Shown: in pieces, positions 8,148 to 15,510 of the stretch
How the letters are laid out: each line of letters opens with the position of its first letter
How positions within the stretch are numbered: position 1 is the stretch's first letter
NCBI GenBank assembly: GCA_964436935.1
Contig: CAYTES010000008.1
Location: forward strand, 1-40,719
DNA length: 40,719 nt
Source of the DNA: CAYTES01 sp964436935
GTDB lineage: Bacteria > Patescibacteriota > Gracilibacteria > UBA1369 > UBA12473
Direction of reading: 5' to 3'
The notes under the pieces: generated by a model
Told to the model about the DNA's origin: nothing
The model's database searches: none
Seen by the model: only the letters and a program-made list of their open reading frames with translations
Made by a program: the position numbers and the translations under genes

Positions 8148-8198
8148 ATTATAGCAGAAACTGAGGCTCTTTAAAAGAACGGCGATTTATGATAAAAT
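8148..8198. promoter_or_regulatory. Back-to-back promoters sharing one -35
   Basis: On the minus strand the extended -10 TGCTATAAT lies at 8148-8156. On the plus strand TGATAAAAT lies at 8190-8198. Between them a palindromic TTTAAA (8170-8175) is 16 bases from the minus -10 and 17 bases from the plus -10, so it can serve as the -35 in either direction. The plus -10 ends eight bases before the ATG at 8207, so that mRNA would be almost leaderless. Confidence 0.65.
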
Positions 8199-8206
8199 GA
8201 TAAGAT

Positions 8207-10288
8207 ATGAATGATCCGACCACTGCCACTGCCGTGCCCTCTTCCCCTGTTTTGACCGCAAACGCGTCGCTTGCGGGGCTTGCCGGTGGATCGACCCCGC
8301 CGGTGGTGTCCTCATCAGCTGCAACTCCCCTCGCATCTGTTCCAGCGACGGATCCCGGGCTCACGCCCCTCACGACCGAACTCGTTGAATCACCCACAGA
8401 ACAAGCTATCCCTCTCGTTGTTCCAACGCCGCCTCCCCCCACAGTGTCTAATCCTGCAGAGGCACAAGGAACCATTTCTCCTTCCAGCCCCGCAATAACC
8501 CTCTCTCCGCTCGCCTCAATTCCCGATTTACCGGTTGAATCGCCCACTGATCAATTCAAACCTTCTCCCTCCCCGGCAAGTGCCGAACTTACGGCTCCAA
8601 CGGTCTCTACGAGCTCTGCCCCCTCTCCTTTGGCCGCGTCCGCCATGACCATGGGAATGTCCGAAGGGATCACCAAAATCAACCGCGAGTTGAAGGAAAA
8701 AGCGGTCAGTGAACAAGCCAAACGGCTGGGACTGGGCTATTCCAACATCGATAAAGTACCTATCAATCCGGACCTGGCTTCAATTATTCCTCATGAACAG
8801 GCTAAAACAGCCATGCTGGTGCCCTTTTTCCGCATTGGGAAAAAGCTGCGTGTAGCGCTTCACGATCCCCAGAAACCGGAAACGGTTGCACTGCTTGCCG
8901 CGCTTCAACAACAGGATTATTTGCTCAATCTCAATCTTGCCTCGGACGAGGGGATTTTGAATGCGCTGGATCGGTTGTACGCCTCCGCGGACAAAGCCAA
9001 AGTGTCGATACTGGTGACCCAAGTGAATGAATCGGAAATTCAAGCGTATGAGCAAGAAATTCAAACCCTTTCCCAGCTCACGCAAAAACTCAAAACCATT
9101 ACCGCGGAAGAAGGGCTGAATCTCATCAATGTCGGGGCCATGAAAACCGGCGCGTCGGATATTCACTTTCAACCCGAAGAAACGGGCGTGGTGGTGCGAT
9201 TTCGTATTGATGGCGTGTTGCAAAAAGTCGTTGAAATGGAGCAAAAAACGTTCGCCAATCTGGTGAATCAGCTTAAATATAAAGCGGGCATGAAGCTAAA
9301 TATTGCCAATGAGCCGCAAGATGGGCGGTACCATTTTGTGTTGAACAATCGCAAAATCGATGTTCGGGTGTCGGCACTTCCCACCGAATTTGGAGAGACG
9401 TTTGTGTGTCGTCTACTGGACAGCGGACGCGGATTTTTAGGATTTGACCAGTCAGGCTTCATCGGACGCAACCTCAAATTGATGAATCGGGCCATCGGGA
9501 TTGCCCACGGCATGATCCTGGTGACCGGCCCCACCGGTTCCGGAAAAACCAGTACACTGTATTCGATGTTGAGTCAGTTCAATACACCGGAACGGAAAGT
9601 GATCACCTTGGAAGATCCGATTGAGTACCATCTGCCCGGAATTTCGCAAAGTCAGATCAATGAGAAGCGAGGTTACAATTTTGCGGACGGGCTGAGGGCT
9701 ATTTTGCGCCAAGATCCGGATGTGGTGATGGTCGGTGAAATTCGTGATTTGGAAACGGCGGAAACCGCGGTTCAAGCTGCGTTGACCGGACATGTCCTCT
9801 TGTCCACCATTCATACCAATAGTGCCATTGAAACGATCCCCCGCCTCATCAACATCGGATTACCTCCTTTTATGGTGGCGCCGTCCTTGCACATGATTGT
9901 AGCGCAACGATTGGTGCGAAAGCTGTGTGAATTGTGTCGAAAAAAAGAACCCATTACTGTGAACGAACAGAAAATTTTGGAGGAGGCGCGGGATAAAATT
10001 GCAAAAGTGGGACATGAAGATCCCCTCGTGATTCCGACGGAGTTGTGGCATCCGGTGGGGTGTGAAAAATGCAGCCATACCGGGTATGCCGGACGGCTTG
10101 GCATTCATGAAATCATGCTGATCGATGAACCCATCCGCCATCTCATCCTCAATCAAAGTTCCTCAAATGACATCATTCTCAAAGCCCGAGAACAAGGCAT
10201 GCTGACCATGCGGGAAGACGGGTTGATTAAGGTGATGAGCGAGCTAACCACCTTGGAAGAAGTGCAGAGGGTGACGCAAGTGATTTAG
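8207..10288 (+). CDS. GspE/PilB-type secretion ATPase with long disordered N-terminus
   Basis: A hexameric ATPase of the type II secretion/type IV pilus extension class. Residues 1-150 are almost only Pro, Ser, Thr, Ala and Val and probably disordered. The N2-type domain follows (about 160-290), then the ATPase core: Walker A GPTGSGKTS at 441-449, the Asp box and Walker B region with DPDVVMVGEIRD, and the His box LLSTIHTNSA. Four cysteines (LCELC and GCEKC) form the zinc site of GspE/PilB, which PilT lacks. A second such ATPase heads the pilus operon at 29290-30990, so this one may drive a different pilus subset or a specialised state. The low-complexity N-terminus is unusual and could be a regulatory tether. 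Confidence 0.93.
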   Translation: MNDPTTATAVPSSPVLTANASLAGLAGGSTPPVVSSSAATPLASVPATDPGLTPLTTELVESPTEQAIPLVVPTPPPPTVSNPAEAQGTISPSSPAITLSPLASIPDLPVESPTDQFKPSPSPASAELTAPTVSTSSAPSPLAASAMTMGMSEGITKINRELKEKAVSEQAKRLGLGYSNIDKVPINPDLASIIPHEQAKTAMLVPFFRIGKKLRVALHDPQKPETVALLAALQQQDYLLNLNLASDEGILNALDRLYASADKAKVSILVTQVNESEIQAYEQEIQTLSQLTQKLKTITAEEGLNLINVGAMKTGASDIHFQPEETGVVVRFRIDGVLQKVVEMEQKTFANLVNQLKYKAGMKLNIANEPQDGRYHFVLNNRKIDVRVSALPTEFGETFVCRLLDSGRGFLGFDQSGFIGRNLKLMNRAIGIAHGMILVTGPTGSGKTSTLYSMLSQFNTPERKVITLEDPIEYHLPGISQSQINEKRGYNFADGLRAILRQDPDVVMVGEIRDLETAETAVQAALTGHVLLSTIHTNSAIETIPRLINIGLPPFMVAPSLHMIVAQRLVRKLCELCRKKEPITVNEQKILEEARDKIAKVGHEDPLVIPTELWHPVGCEKCSHTGYAGRLGIHEIMLIDEPIRHLILNQSSSNDIILKAREQGMLTMREDGLIKVMSELTTLEEVQRVTQVI

Positions 10289-10388
10289 GAGAATTAGCCC
10301 CAAAATCTTGAGCTTTTTTCAAAAATAGACCAAAATAAAGACTCATCCTTTAAAATCAACACTAGCTGAGGAGTATTGTTTCAATAAA

Positions 10389-10580
10389 TTGGAATTGATT
10401 TTAGGAGATGATCGCACCAAAGAAGCAAAAATCCTAAAAGCTCGACAACTTGCTATCCTGACTGAAGCGACGGATGAAGACTTGGAGGAAATTGCAGCGA
10501 TAAACAATATAAGTTTTGAAGAGATCAAAGCAACTCAAGAAAGACTTAAAAAGAGGTTAACAGATGCCGCAAATGATTAG
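10389..10580 (+). CDS. Small acidic helical protein, possibly a gene remnant
   Basis: The frame is open from 10329, but no ATG is present; the nearest start is TTG at 10389, giving 63 residues. The composition is convincing for a real protein, with acidic helices (EATDEDLEEIAAI and FEEIKATQERLKKRL). The residues that read upstream of the TTG also look protein-like (TLAEEYCFNKLEL), so this may be the 3' part of a decayed gene. In another frame after the stop, FITEETYAAMVDGETVM reads like a second remnant. The stretch 10289-10700 is AT-rich. No family is recognised. Confidence 0.4.
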   Translation: MELILGDDRTKEAKILKARQLAILTEATDEDLEEIAAINNISFEEIKATQERLKKRLTDAAND

Positions 10581-10710
10581 GAGCCTTCATTACAGAAGAA
10601 ACTTATGCCGCAATGGTTGATGGTGAAACCGTGATGATCAGCATGTGATTGATTTGTATTTCATGGTTTTTTTCGTTTATTCGGTAGATGGTTCGCATGG
10701 AAATAAAAAG

Positions 10711-10749
10711 AAAAGACCGCGGAAACCCTTTGGGGGCGGCGGTCTTTTT
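10711..10749. terminator. Bidirectional terminator
   Basis: The stem AAAAGACCGC (10711-10720) pairs with GCGGTCTTTT (10739-10748), giving an A run on one side and a T run on the other. It lies between the plus-strand genes ending at or before 10580 and the minus-strand gene ending at 10772, so it can end transcripts from both sides. Confidence 0.8.
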
Positions 10750-10771
10750 AAGGGTTAAAATTTAAGGAAGC

Positions 10772-11632
10772 TCAAGATTCAAAGTTCAAATTGACCCTTA
10801 ACACGCGGCGGAAGCCCCAAGAAGAGGTGTGCTCGCCAGAATCCTCCTGAAACGAATACGGCACCGCATGGTTCCAGGAGGCAATACGAGCAACCGAAGG
10901 ATTTTTGCCACTCTCCGTCCAAATATATTTTTGTCTTTCAAATTGCCCTTTATTTTTACGTTGATATTCTGACCACTTAACCAAGCCTCGCTGCGAAATA
11001 ACTTTTGCCCCTTTAGGGATTCGGCTGTCATCCCCTTCCACCACCACCGGATTGCCTTGTTTATCAAGATAGCAAATCCGTGTGGCGATTGTTCTAGACT
11101 GATGATAAGTGAGCCCTCTGCCATCGGGGCCAAAGGTTCCCCAGGTTGGCTCGGCGCATCCGTCTCCCATCACCAGTTGCCCTTTTTCATTCAACTCCCA
11201 AAATTCTCCGTCTTTTAAGGTGGCCAATTCCGATAAAAAGGCTTCCACATGAGGAATCGCTCCGACTATCTCAACTCCGGTGCGAACCTTGCCTTTGCAT
11301 GTACGAGCAGATGCGGGAAGTCCATCGATGATTGCGGCTAAAGACTTAAGGCGTGGGTCTGTTTCTTTTATTCGATCCACAAAGGCTCTTTGAGTTTGTG
11401 GATCCGCTTCGACAGGACTTAGCTCTTGGGTTGCTCGCTCTGTCGTATAACCTGCTAAGCGAAGCATGGTTTTTCTTCCAGCCTGTTGCATTGCTTTTAT
11501 TTCTTCTGGCGTATCTGCCCTCCCAATAACCCTATGATCCAATTGATCAATGGGAATTCTTTCCCGAGTCGATCTTTCAGCTAACCCATCGGGAACCTGC
11601 TCCTTACGACGATCTGGTCCTTCGTATACCAT
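10772..11632 (-). CDS. Hypothetical protein, DUF4256-like C-terminal region
   Basis: A 286-residue soluble protein. The N-terminal third is charged and helical. From about residue 105 the pattern resembles DUF4256 as I remember it: FWELNEKGQLVMGDGCAEP, then a short YHQSRT segment, a middle WSEYQ segment, and an ending with SWGFRRVLRVNL. DUF4256 proteins have no known function. The resemblance is one of motif order and is not a search result. It has a strong promoter of its own and a terminator close to its stop, so it is probably monocistronic. Confidence 0.7.
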   Translation of the reverse strand: MVYEGPDRRKEQVPDGLAERSTRERIPIDQLDHRVIGRADTPEEIKAMQQAGRKTMLRLAGYTTERATQELSPVEADPQTQRAFVDRIKETDPRLKSLAAIIDGLPASARTCKGKVRTGVEIVGAIPHVEAFLSELATLKDGEFWELNEKGQLVMGDGCAEPTWGTFGPDGRGLTYHQSRTIATRICYLDKQGNPVVVEGDDSRIPKGAKVISQRGLVKWSEYQRKNKGQFERQKYIWTESGKNPSVARIASWNHAVPYSFQEDSGEHTSSWGFRRVLRVNLNFES

Positions 11633-11654
11633 ACATTCTATATGCTAATACTTA

Positions 11655-11684
11655 ATTATAAACCAATTTATTCAACTTTGTCAA
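11655..11684 (-). promoter_or_regulatory. Promoter of the DUF4256-like gene
   Basis: On the minus strand TTGACA (11679-11684) and TATAAT (11655-11660) are both perfect consensus hexamers with an 18-base spacer. The -10 ends 22 bases before the ATG at 11632. Confidence 0.75.
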
Positions 11685-11738
11685 TCCAAGAACCCTGAAA
11701 AGACCCTCGCTTAAGTAGTTTTAGAAATCAAGCGATTT

Positions 11739-12632
11739 TTAAGACCCCATTTTCATATACTTCCCGCCCTCCACTCTCTGCACAAACCCTTTCACTTCCA
11801 AATAAGACAGCGCCATCGACACTTCTTCGACGGAAAGCTGAGTCACTTTTAAAAGTTCGTAGGGATGCACCGGTCGGTGAGAAAGTGCTTTCCAAAGCTT
11901 CTTTTGAGCGTGAGTGACTAAGGTGGGAGCCCGAGGTACAGAGGGAAGGTGTGTAGTGGGAAACAATTCTCGTGGAACCGATCGCAGTCGGTGGACCACT
12001 TCTTCGGGTGTCCGGACAAGTCTGGCCATGTCGCTTCCGATCAATAGATTACAGCCCTCGGCACTGTCCCGCCCGAGGTCGGACGGCACCGCAAAAACGT
12101 CGCGGTTTTGCTCAAACGCATGCTTGGCCGTGATGAGTGCCCCGGACTTGATCGGTGCCTCGATAACCAGGGTAGCCAAAGATAAGCCGCTGATGATGCG
12201 GTTGCGCTGTGGAAAATTGTGCTTGTGCGAAGGAGTTCCCGGCGCATACTCGCTGAGGATAAGATTGCCGTTTTGGAGCATTTTTTGAGCCAGAGCGGCA
12301 TGCCGTTCGGGATAAATACGGTCCAGTCCGTTCCCGAGCACCGCAATAGTTTTTCCGCCTTCTTCCAACGTGACTTCGTGGACAATGGCATCAATGCCAA
12401 AGGCCAGACCGCTCACCAAGGTCAGGCCATAGCTGAGCAGGCCCTTTGTGAAATACGCGGCCATGGCTTTGCCATAAACGCTCGGCTTTCGTGTCCCGAC
12501 AATGGCCAGACAGGAGGTGTGGATCAGATCTATATTTCCTTTATAATAAAGGCTTTGTGGCGGATCTCTGAGCTGCTTGAGTAAGGGCGGATAACGACTG
12601 TCCGGACAAACGTCAATGAGTTGATTGGTCAT
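11739..12632 (-). CDS. dprA: DNA processing protein DprA (Smf)
   Basis: DprA binds incoming single-stranded DNA in natural transformation and loads RecA on it. The 297-residue protein has the Rossmann-like DprA core: LAIVGTRKPSVYGKAMA, SGLAFGIDAIVHEVTL, AVLGNGLDRIYPERHAAL, SEYAPGTPSHKHNFPQRNRI and LVIEAPIKSGALITA. A C-terminal winged-helix domain (about 235-297) follows, as in many full-length members; the N-terminal SAM-like domain is very short. With recA in the window and a large type IV pilus operon, this suggests competence. Its -10 (TAGAAT) ends six bases before the ATG. Confidence 0.95.
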   Translation of the reverse strand: MTNQLIDVCPDSRYPPLLKQLRDPPQSLYYKGNIDLIHTSCLAIVGTRKPSVYGKAMAAYFTKGLLSYGLTLVSGLAFGIDAIVHEVTLEEGGKTIAVLGNGLDRIYPERHAALAQKMLQNGNLILSEYAPGTPSHKHNFPQRNRIISGLSLATLVIEAPIKSGALITAKHAFEQNRDVFAVPSDLGRDSAEGCNLLIGSDMARLVRTPEEVVHRLRSVPRELFPTTHLPSVPRAPTLVTHAQKKLWKALSHRPVHPYELLKVTQLSVEEVSMALSYLEVKGFVQRVEGGKYMKMGS

Positions 12633-12638
12633 GTCTCG

Positions 12639-12644
12639 ATTCTA
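12639..12644 (-). promoter_or_regulatory. dprA -10 element, leaderless type
   Basis: TAGAAT on the minus strand is followed by six bases and then the dprA ATG. No good -35 is seen at 16-18 bases. The spacing matches that of five other genes in the window. Confidence 0.4.
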
Positions 12645-12737
12645 GCGTTCGGAAGATGACCTTTTTCTAAACAAAAAATGAAATTTTTATGAACGGGTAA
12701 GAACTCGATGTGACAGTTTGTTTTTTATAAAAAAACC

Positions 12738-13718
12738 ATGAAAAAGTCTCGGCTCAACCCGCGCGAAAAAATCATTCATACCCAATTCACTCATTACGGC
12801 CGCAATGCCAAAGAATGGCTTCGAAAATGTGCTCTCCTGTTGCCGAGCATTCAAAAAAACGACATTTGGAAAAAATTGGGATTTCAATCGCTCTATCACT
12901 ATGCGGCGGCGGTCGCAGGTATGAGTCGTCATCAGGCGGAATTGGCCTTGTGGACAGTTAGAAAAATTCAGGACAAACCGGCCCTCTTGAGCCTAGCGCA
13001 AACCAAAGGCATACATGCGGTGAGGCCTATAGCGAATGTGGCCACCCGTGAGACCGATGAGTTTTGGGCTGAAAAAGCCAGTGCCATGAGTAAATCAACT
13101 TTGGAGTGTTATGTGCGTGAATTTCGGCAAGAATTCCAGGAGGGAAAATCTTGTCCCGGGACAACACTCCAATCTGCAAAGTTGCCCTCTTCAGCGCCTA
13201 AACCTGTAGAATCCCTCCCCAAAAACCAGCCGAGCGAATCACTGACCCTCACCCTTCCCATCCCCCTTGCTCGACGCCTCGATCGCCTTCGAAAACGAGC
13301 GGATTTTGAAGCATTGATCACTCAATTTCTCGACACCATTGAAGCGCAAGAAGAAGCCTCGCAGCCTGCGGCGATTGAAAGTAATTCTAGGCCTATTCCC
13401 ACCGCCATTCGAACCTTCGCACTCAATCGTACCGGAAGCCGGTGTGCCTTTCCAAATTGCAATCAACGCTACCATCAACTCCACCACACCCAACGGTATG
13501 CGCTCGAAAAAGTACATGATCCCGGTCGTTTGGTGCCGCTATGCCGAGAACATAATGAACTGGCCCATTTGGGGTTGATTGAAAATGAAGAATACGTTCC
13601 TGAACGGTGGCATTTGCGGAAAAAGGCGGATCAAAGATCTGCAAAATGGTGGATTGATCAGAAAGTCCAAGAAAGGAGAGCGGCTGCGATAGGAACGCAG
13701 ACTTTGAACGGTTCGTGA
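12738..13718 (+). CDS. HNH endonuclease family protein
   Basis: The C-terminal third is an HNH nuclease: C236 and C241 (RCAFPNC), HH at 249-250, and C269/H272/H277 in VPLCREHNELAH form the metal site and zinc knuckles. Residues 1-130 are a helical domain that may bind DNA; a Pro/Ser/Lys linker (about 135-170) joins the two parts. The protein has 326 residues. It could be a stand-alone defence or repair nuclease or a domesticated homing enzyme; no partner gene is adjacent. It is transcribed divergently from dprA. The linker-coding DNA contains the palindrome TTGTCCCGGGACAA, also found as a terminator at 6344. Confidence 0.85.
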   Translation: MKKSRLNPREKIIHTQFTHYGRNAKEWLRKCALLLPSIQKNDIWKKLGFQSLYHYAAAVAGMSRHQAELALWTVRKIQDKPALLSLAQTKGIHAVRPIANVATRETDEFWAEKASAMSKSTLECYVREFRQEFQEGKSCPGTTLQSAKLPSSAPKPVESLPKNQPSESLTLTLPIPLARRLDRLRKRADFEALITQFLDTIEAQEEASQPAAIESNSRPIPTAIRTFALNRTGSRCAFPNCNQRYHQLHHTQRYALEKVHDPGRLVPLCREHNELAHLGLIENEEYVPERWHLRKKADQRSAKWWIDQKVQERRAAAIGTQTLNGS

Positions 13719-13838
13719 ACTCGTAACAATGGAGGCCTAAAGCGGGCATAGGGTTAATTTGTAGCTGCTCACTGGTTTTGATGTGGAACGGAGATTTTAA
13801 TTTTGAAATCGCTCCTTCTATTTATTTCTTTATTTTTA

Positions 13839-13847
13839 TGTTATAAT
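13839..13847 (+). promoter_or_regulatory. Extended -10 promoter of the 13877 gene
   Basis: TGTTATAAT is a perfect extended -10 (hexamer 13842-13847), 29 bases before the ATG. No clear -35 is present, as is usual for extended -10 promoters. The rest of 13719-13876 holds nothing else I can identify. Confidence 0.6.
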
Positions 13848-13876
13848 TTAATTTAAAAAGAAGCTTCCCTACATTT

Positions 13877-15265
13877 ATGACAAGTCCACAATCCGCAGAC
13901 GGCCGCGACCCAACCGATTTCGCCCCGCTAAGTGATGGCGTACCGCCTCTCGATAGACCTTCTGATGCCGCCGTGCCCCACTCCGCTGCCGTCGATACCG
14001 CACTGGATTCCATCCATGCTCGCTTTGAAAATCTAGACCAACAGGATAAAAAGGCGGAGCTCCTGAAATCCATTGAAGCACTTGGGAAACTACCCCATCC
14101 ACGAGATGCCTTTGTGAAGGTCATATCAATGACACTTCTAAGTAAAACCACGCCAAAAATGAGGCAACAAATCATCCTGCAAGAGATGATCAACTTTTTT
14201 ATGGAATCCACCTTCGACGTTTCGAATCAGTCTTTAGCTTCTCGCCCGAGAGACTGGATCAATATTGAATTTTTAAAAAAAATTTACAAAGTAATACTCG
14301 CCTACCATGCTTATTTTAAAGAGTTGATTGCAAGTTCTTCAGAGGCTGAAACGTGGTATACAGAAAGTTTGAGCCTACTGAAAAAAGAGGGCGTAAAGGC
14401 TTTTGAATCCTACAAACCATCCGATGACGAGCCCCTTTGGCTTGCAAAACATCATTCGGAGCGGTTGATTTGGCTGGAAGAACTTCATGGTGCCGCACCG
14501 ATTCCAGACTATAAAAGCCAGCACGAAAAAGCGGTTGCCGTGATTGCTGATATTTTGAGTCGAAATATGAAGCGATCATTTTGGGAGCATAATCCTTTTC
14601 ATCCGAAACCAAGTCATGATGAAATTGTCGAATTGGCTCAACAATGGAATATCACGCTCCCGACCGAAGAAGAATTTTTGGAAAGGAAGGTGCGAGACAC
14701 GGTTGACCGTATTGAAAATACTCTAAGCGTTTGGGAAGCCGAACAAGCCAAGAAAAATATTGTGTACCATTTGGAAGGCTCGGATAGGGATGTTAAACCA
14801 CGGATTGCTTTGTTAGAAGAAGCCGCCCTTAAATTTCCAAACCTTCACTGCGACAAGATTCCTTCTTTTCAAGCACGGCTAGCCTCCATTGTTCGTACCA
14901 ACATCCTGTTTAATCTGGAAAAAGAAAGGGTACAGTTTGAAGAAGAGCTGCGTTCGGGAAAAATTCAACGCATCGAGCATGCCGCTCAAACGTTTTTCAA
15001 TTTTTTGAGGTTAGAGACCACGCCTGAAACCCTTGCAGGACCGTCTCTCGATGCCATCCGAAGTACCTTGGAATCCTTTCAACGAGAACAAGAGACCAGA
15101 ATGGACCGATTGCTTGCCGCCATCGCACTTGATCGTAGCAAAGCTGTTGCGGATTCTTCGGAATTTCAAGAGCTCGGCGCTCGAGGTGAACTCCTAAAAA
15201 AGGTACAAACGATCGTTGAAAGATTGGATCGAATTGCTGTAACTGCAGCGCCACAACAGGCCTAA
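13877..15265 (+). CDS. Hypothetical helix-rich protein
   Basis: A 462-residue protein with an initial Pro/Asp/Ser-rich segment (about 1-40) and then almost continuous amphipathic helices, for example ENLDQQDKKAELLKSIEAL and LNKERVQFEEELRSG-like stretches near residues 345-360. There is no signal peptide, membrane segment or known motif. The length and repeated helical hairpins suggest a scaffold or TPR-like solenoid, but I cannot show a repeat period. It has its own extended -10 promoter. It ends just upstream of a duplicated fragment of the asparaginase gene. Confidence 0.75.
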   Translation: MTSPQSADGRDPTDFAPLSDGVPPLDRPSDAAVPHSAAVDTALDSIHARFENLDQQDKKAELLKSIEALGKLPHPRDAFVKVISMTLLSKTTPKMRQQIILQEMINFFMESTFDVSNQSLASRPRDWINIEFLKKIYKVILAYHAYFKELIASSSEAETWYTESLSLLKKEGVKAFESYKPSDDEPLWLAKHHSERLIWLEELHGAAPIPDYKSQHEKAVAVIADILSRNMKRSFWEHNPFHPKPSHDEIVELAQQWNITLPTEEEFLERKVRDTVDRIENTLSVWEAEQAKKNIVYHLEGSDRDVKPRIALLEEAALKFPNLHCDKIPSFQARLASIVRTNILFNLEKERVQFEEELRSGKIQRIEHAAQTFFNFLRLETTPETLAGPSLDAIRSTLESFQREQETRMDRLLAAIALDRSKAVADSSEFQELGARGELLKKVQTIVERLDRIAVTAAPQQA

Positions 15266-15303
15266 GGTGGTGTCGTCGTAACCGCGCAAAACGCAGCTCC
15301 ACG

Positions 15304-15391
15304 ATGCCCGCGCTTTGGATCCCTGGATGCCTTTTTTCAGAAAGTGAAAGCTTGAGTCTTCGTAGGCACGCAACGCGACCTATTCATGAAC
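15304..15391 (+). pseudogene. Duplicated 3' end of the asparaginase gene
   Basis: This 88-base stretch matches 16972-17056, the end of the asparaginase gene and its downstream flank. It still encodes PRFGSLDAFFQKVKA followed by TGA, against PRFGAPDAFFQKVKA in the intact gene. The noncoding part after the stop is also shared (CTTCGTAGGCAC here, CTTCGTCGGCAC there, then TTCATGAAC). It has no start and is too short to function. It is the remnant of a second asparaginase copy or of a recombination event. Confidence 0.85.
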
Positions 15392-15450
15392 TCTGATCCC
15401 CGAGACAAACCCAATTTCAAACCACTCGCCGCTGAATGAAGCCCACCCAC

Positions 15451-15479
15451 TTGACAAATTTATTATAAATCTATTTAAT
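15451..15479 (+). promoter_or_regulatory. Asparaginase promoter
   Basis: Perfect TTGACA (15451-15456), a 17-base spacer and TTTAAT (15474-15479), with a 31-base interval to the ATG at 15511. It lies between the duplicated fragment and the gene. Confidence 0.65.
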
Positions 15480-15510
15480 GAATCCTCGTTGGGCCTTTTA
15501 CTAATTATTT

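Noticed and set aside
8207..10288. Reading this ATPase as the retraction motor PilT
   Set aside because: It has the N-terminal N2-type domain and the four zinc cysteines of GspE/PilB, which PilT lacks.
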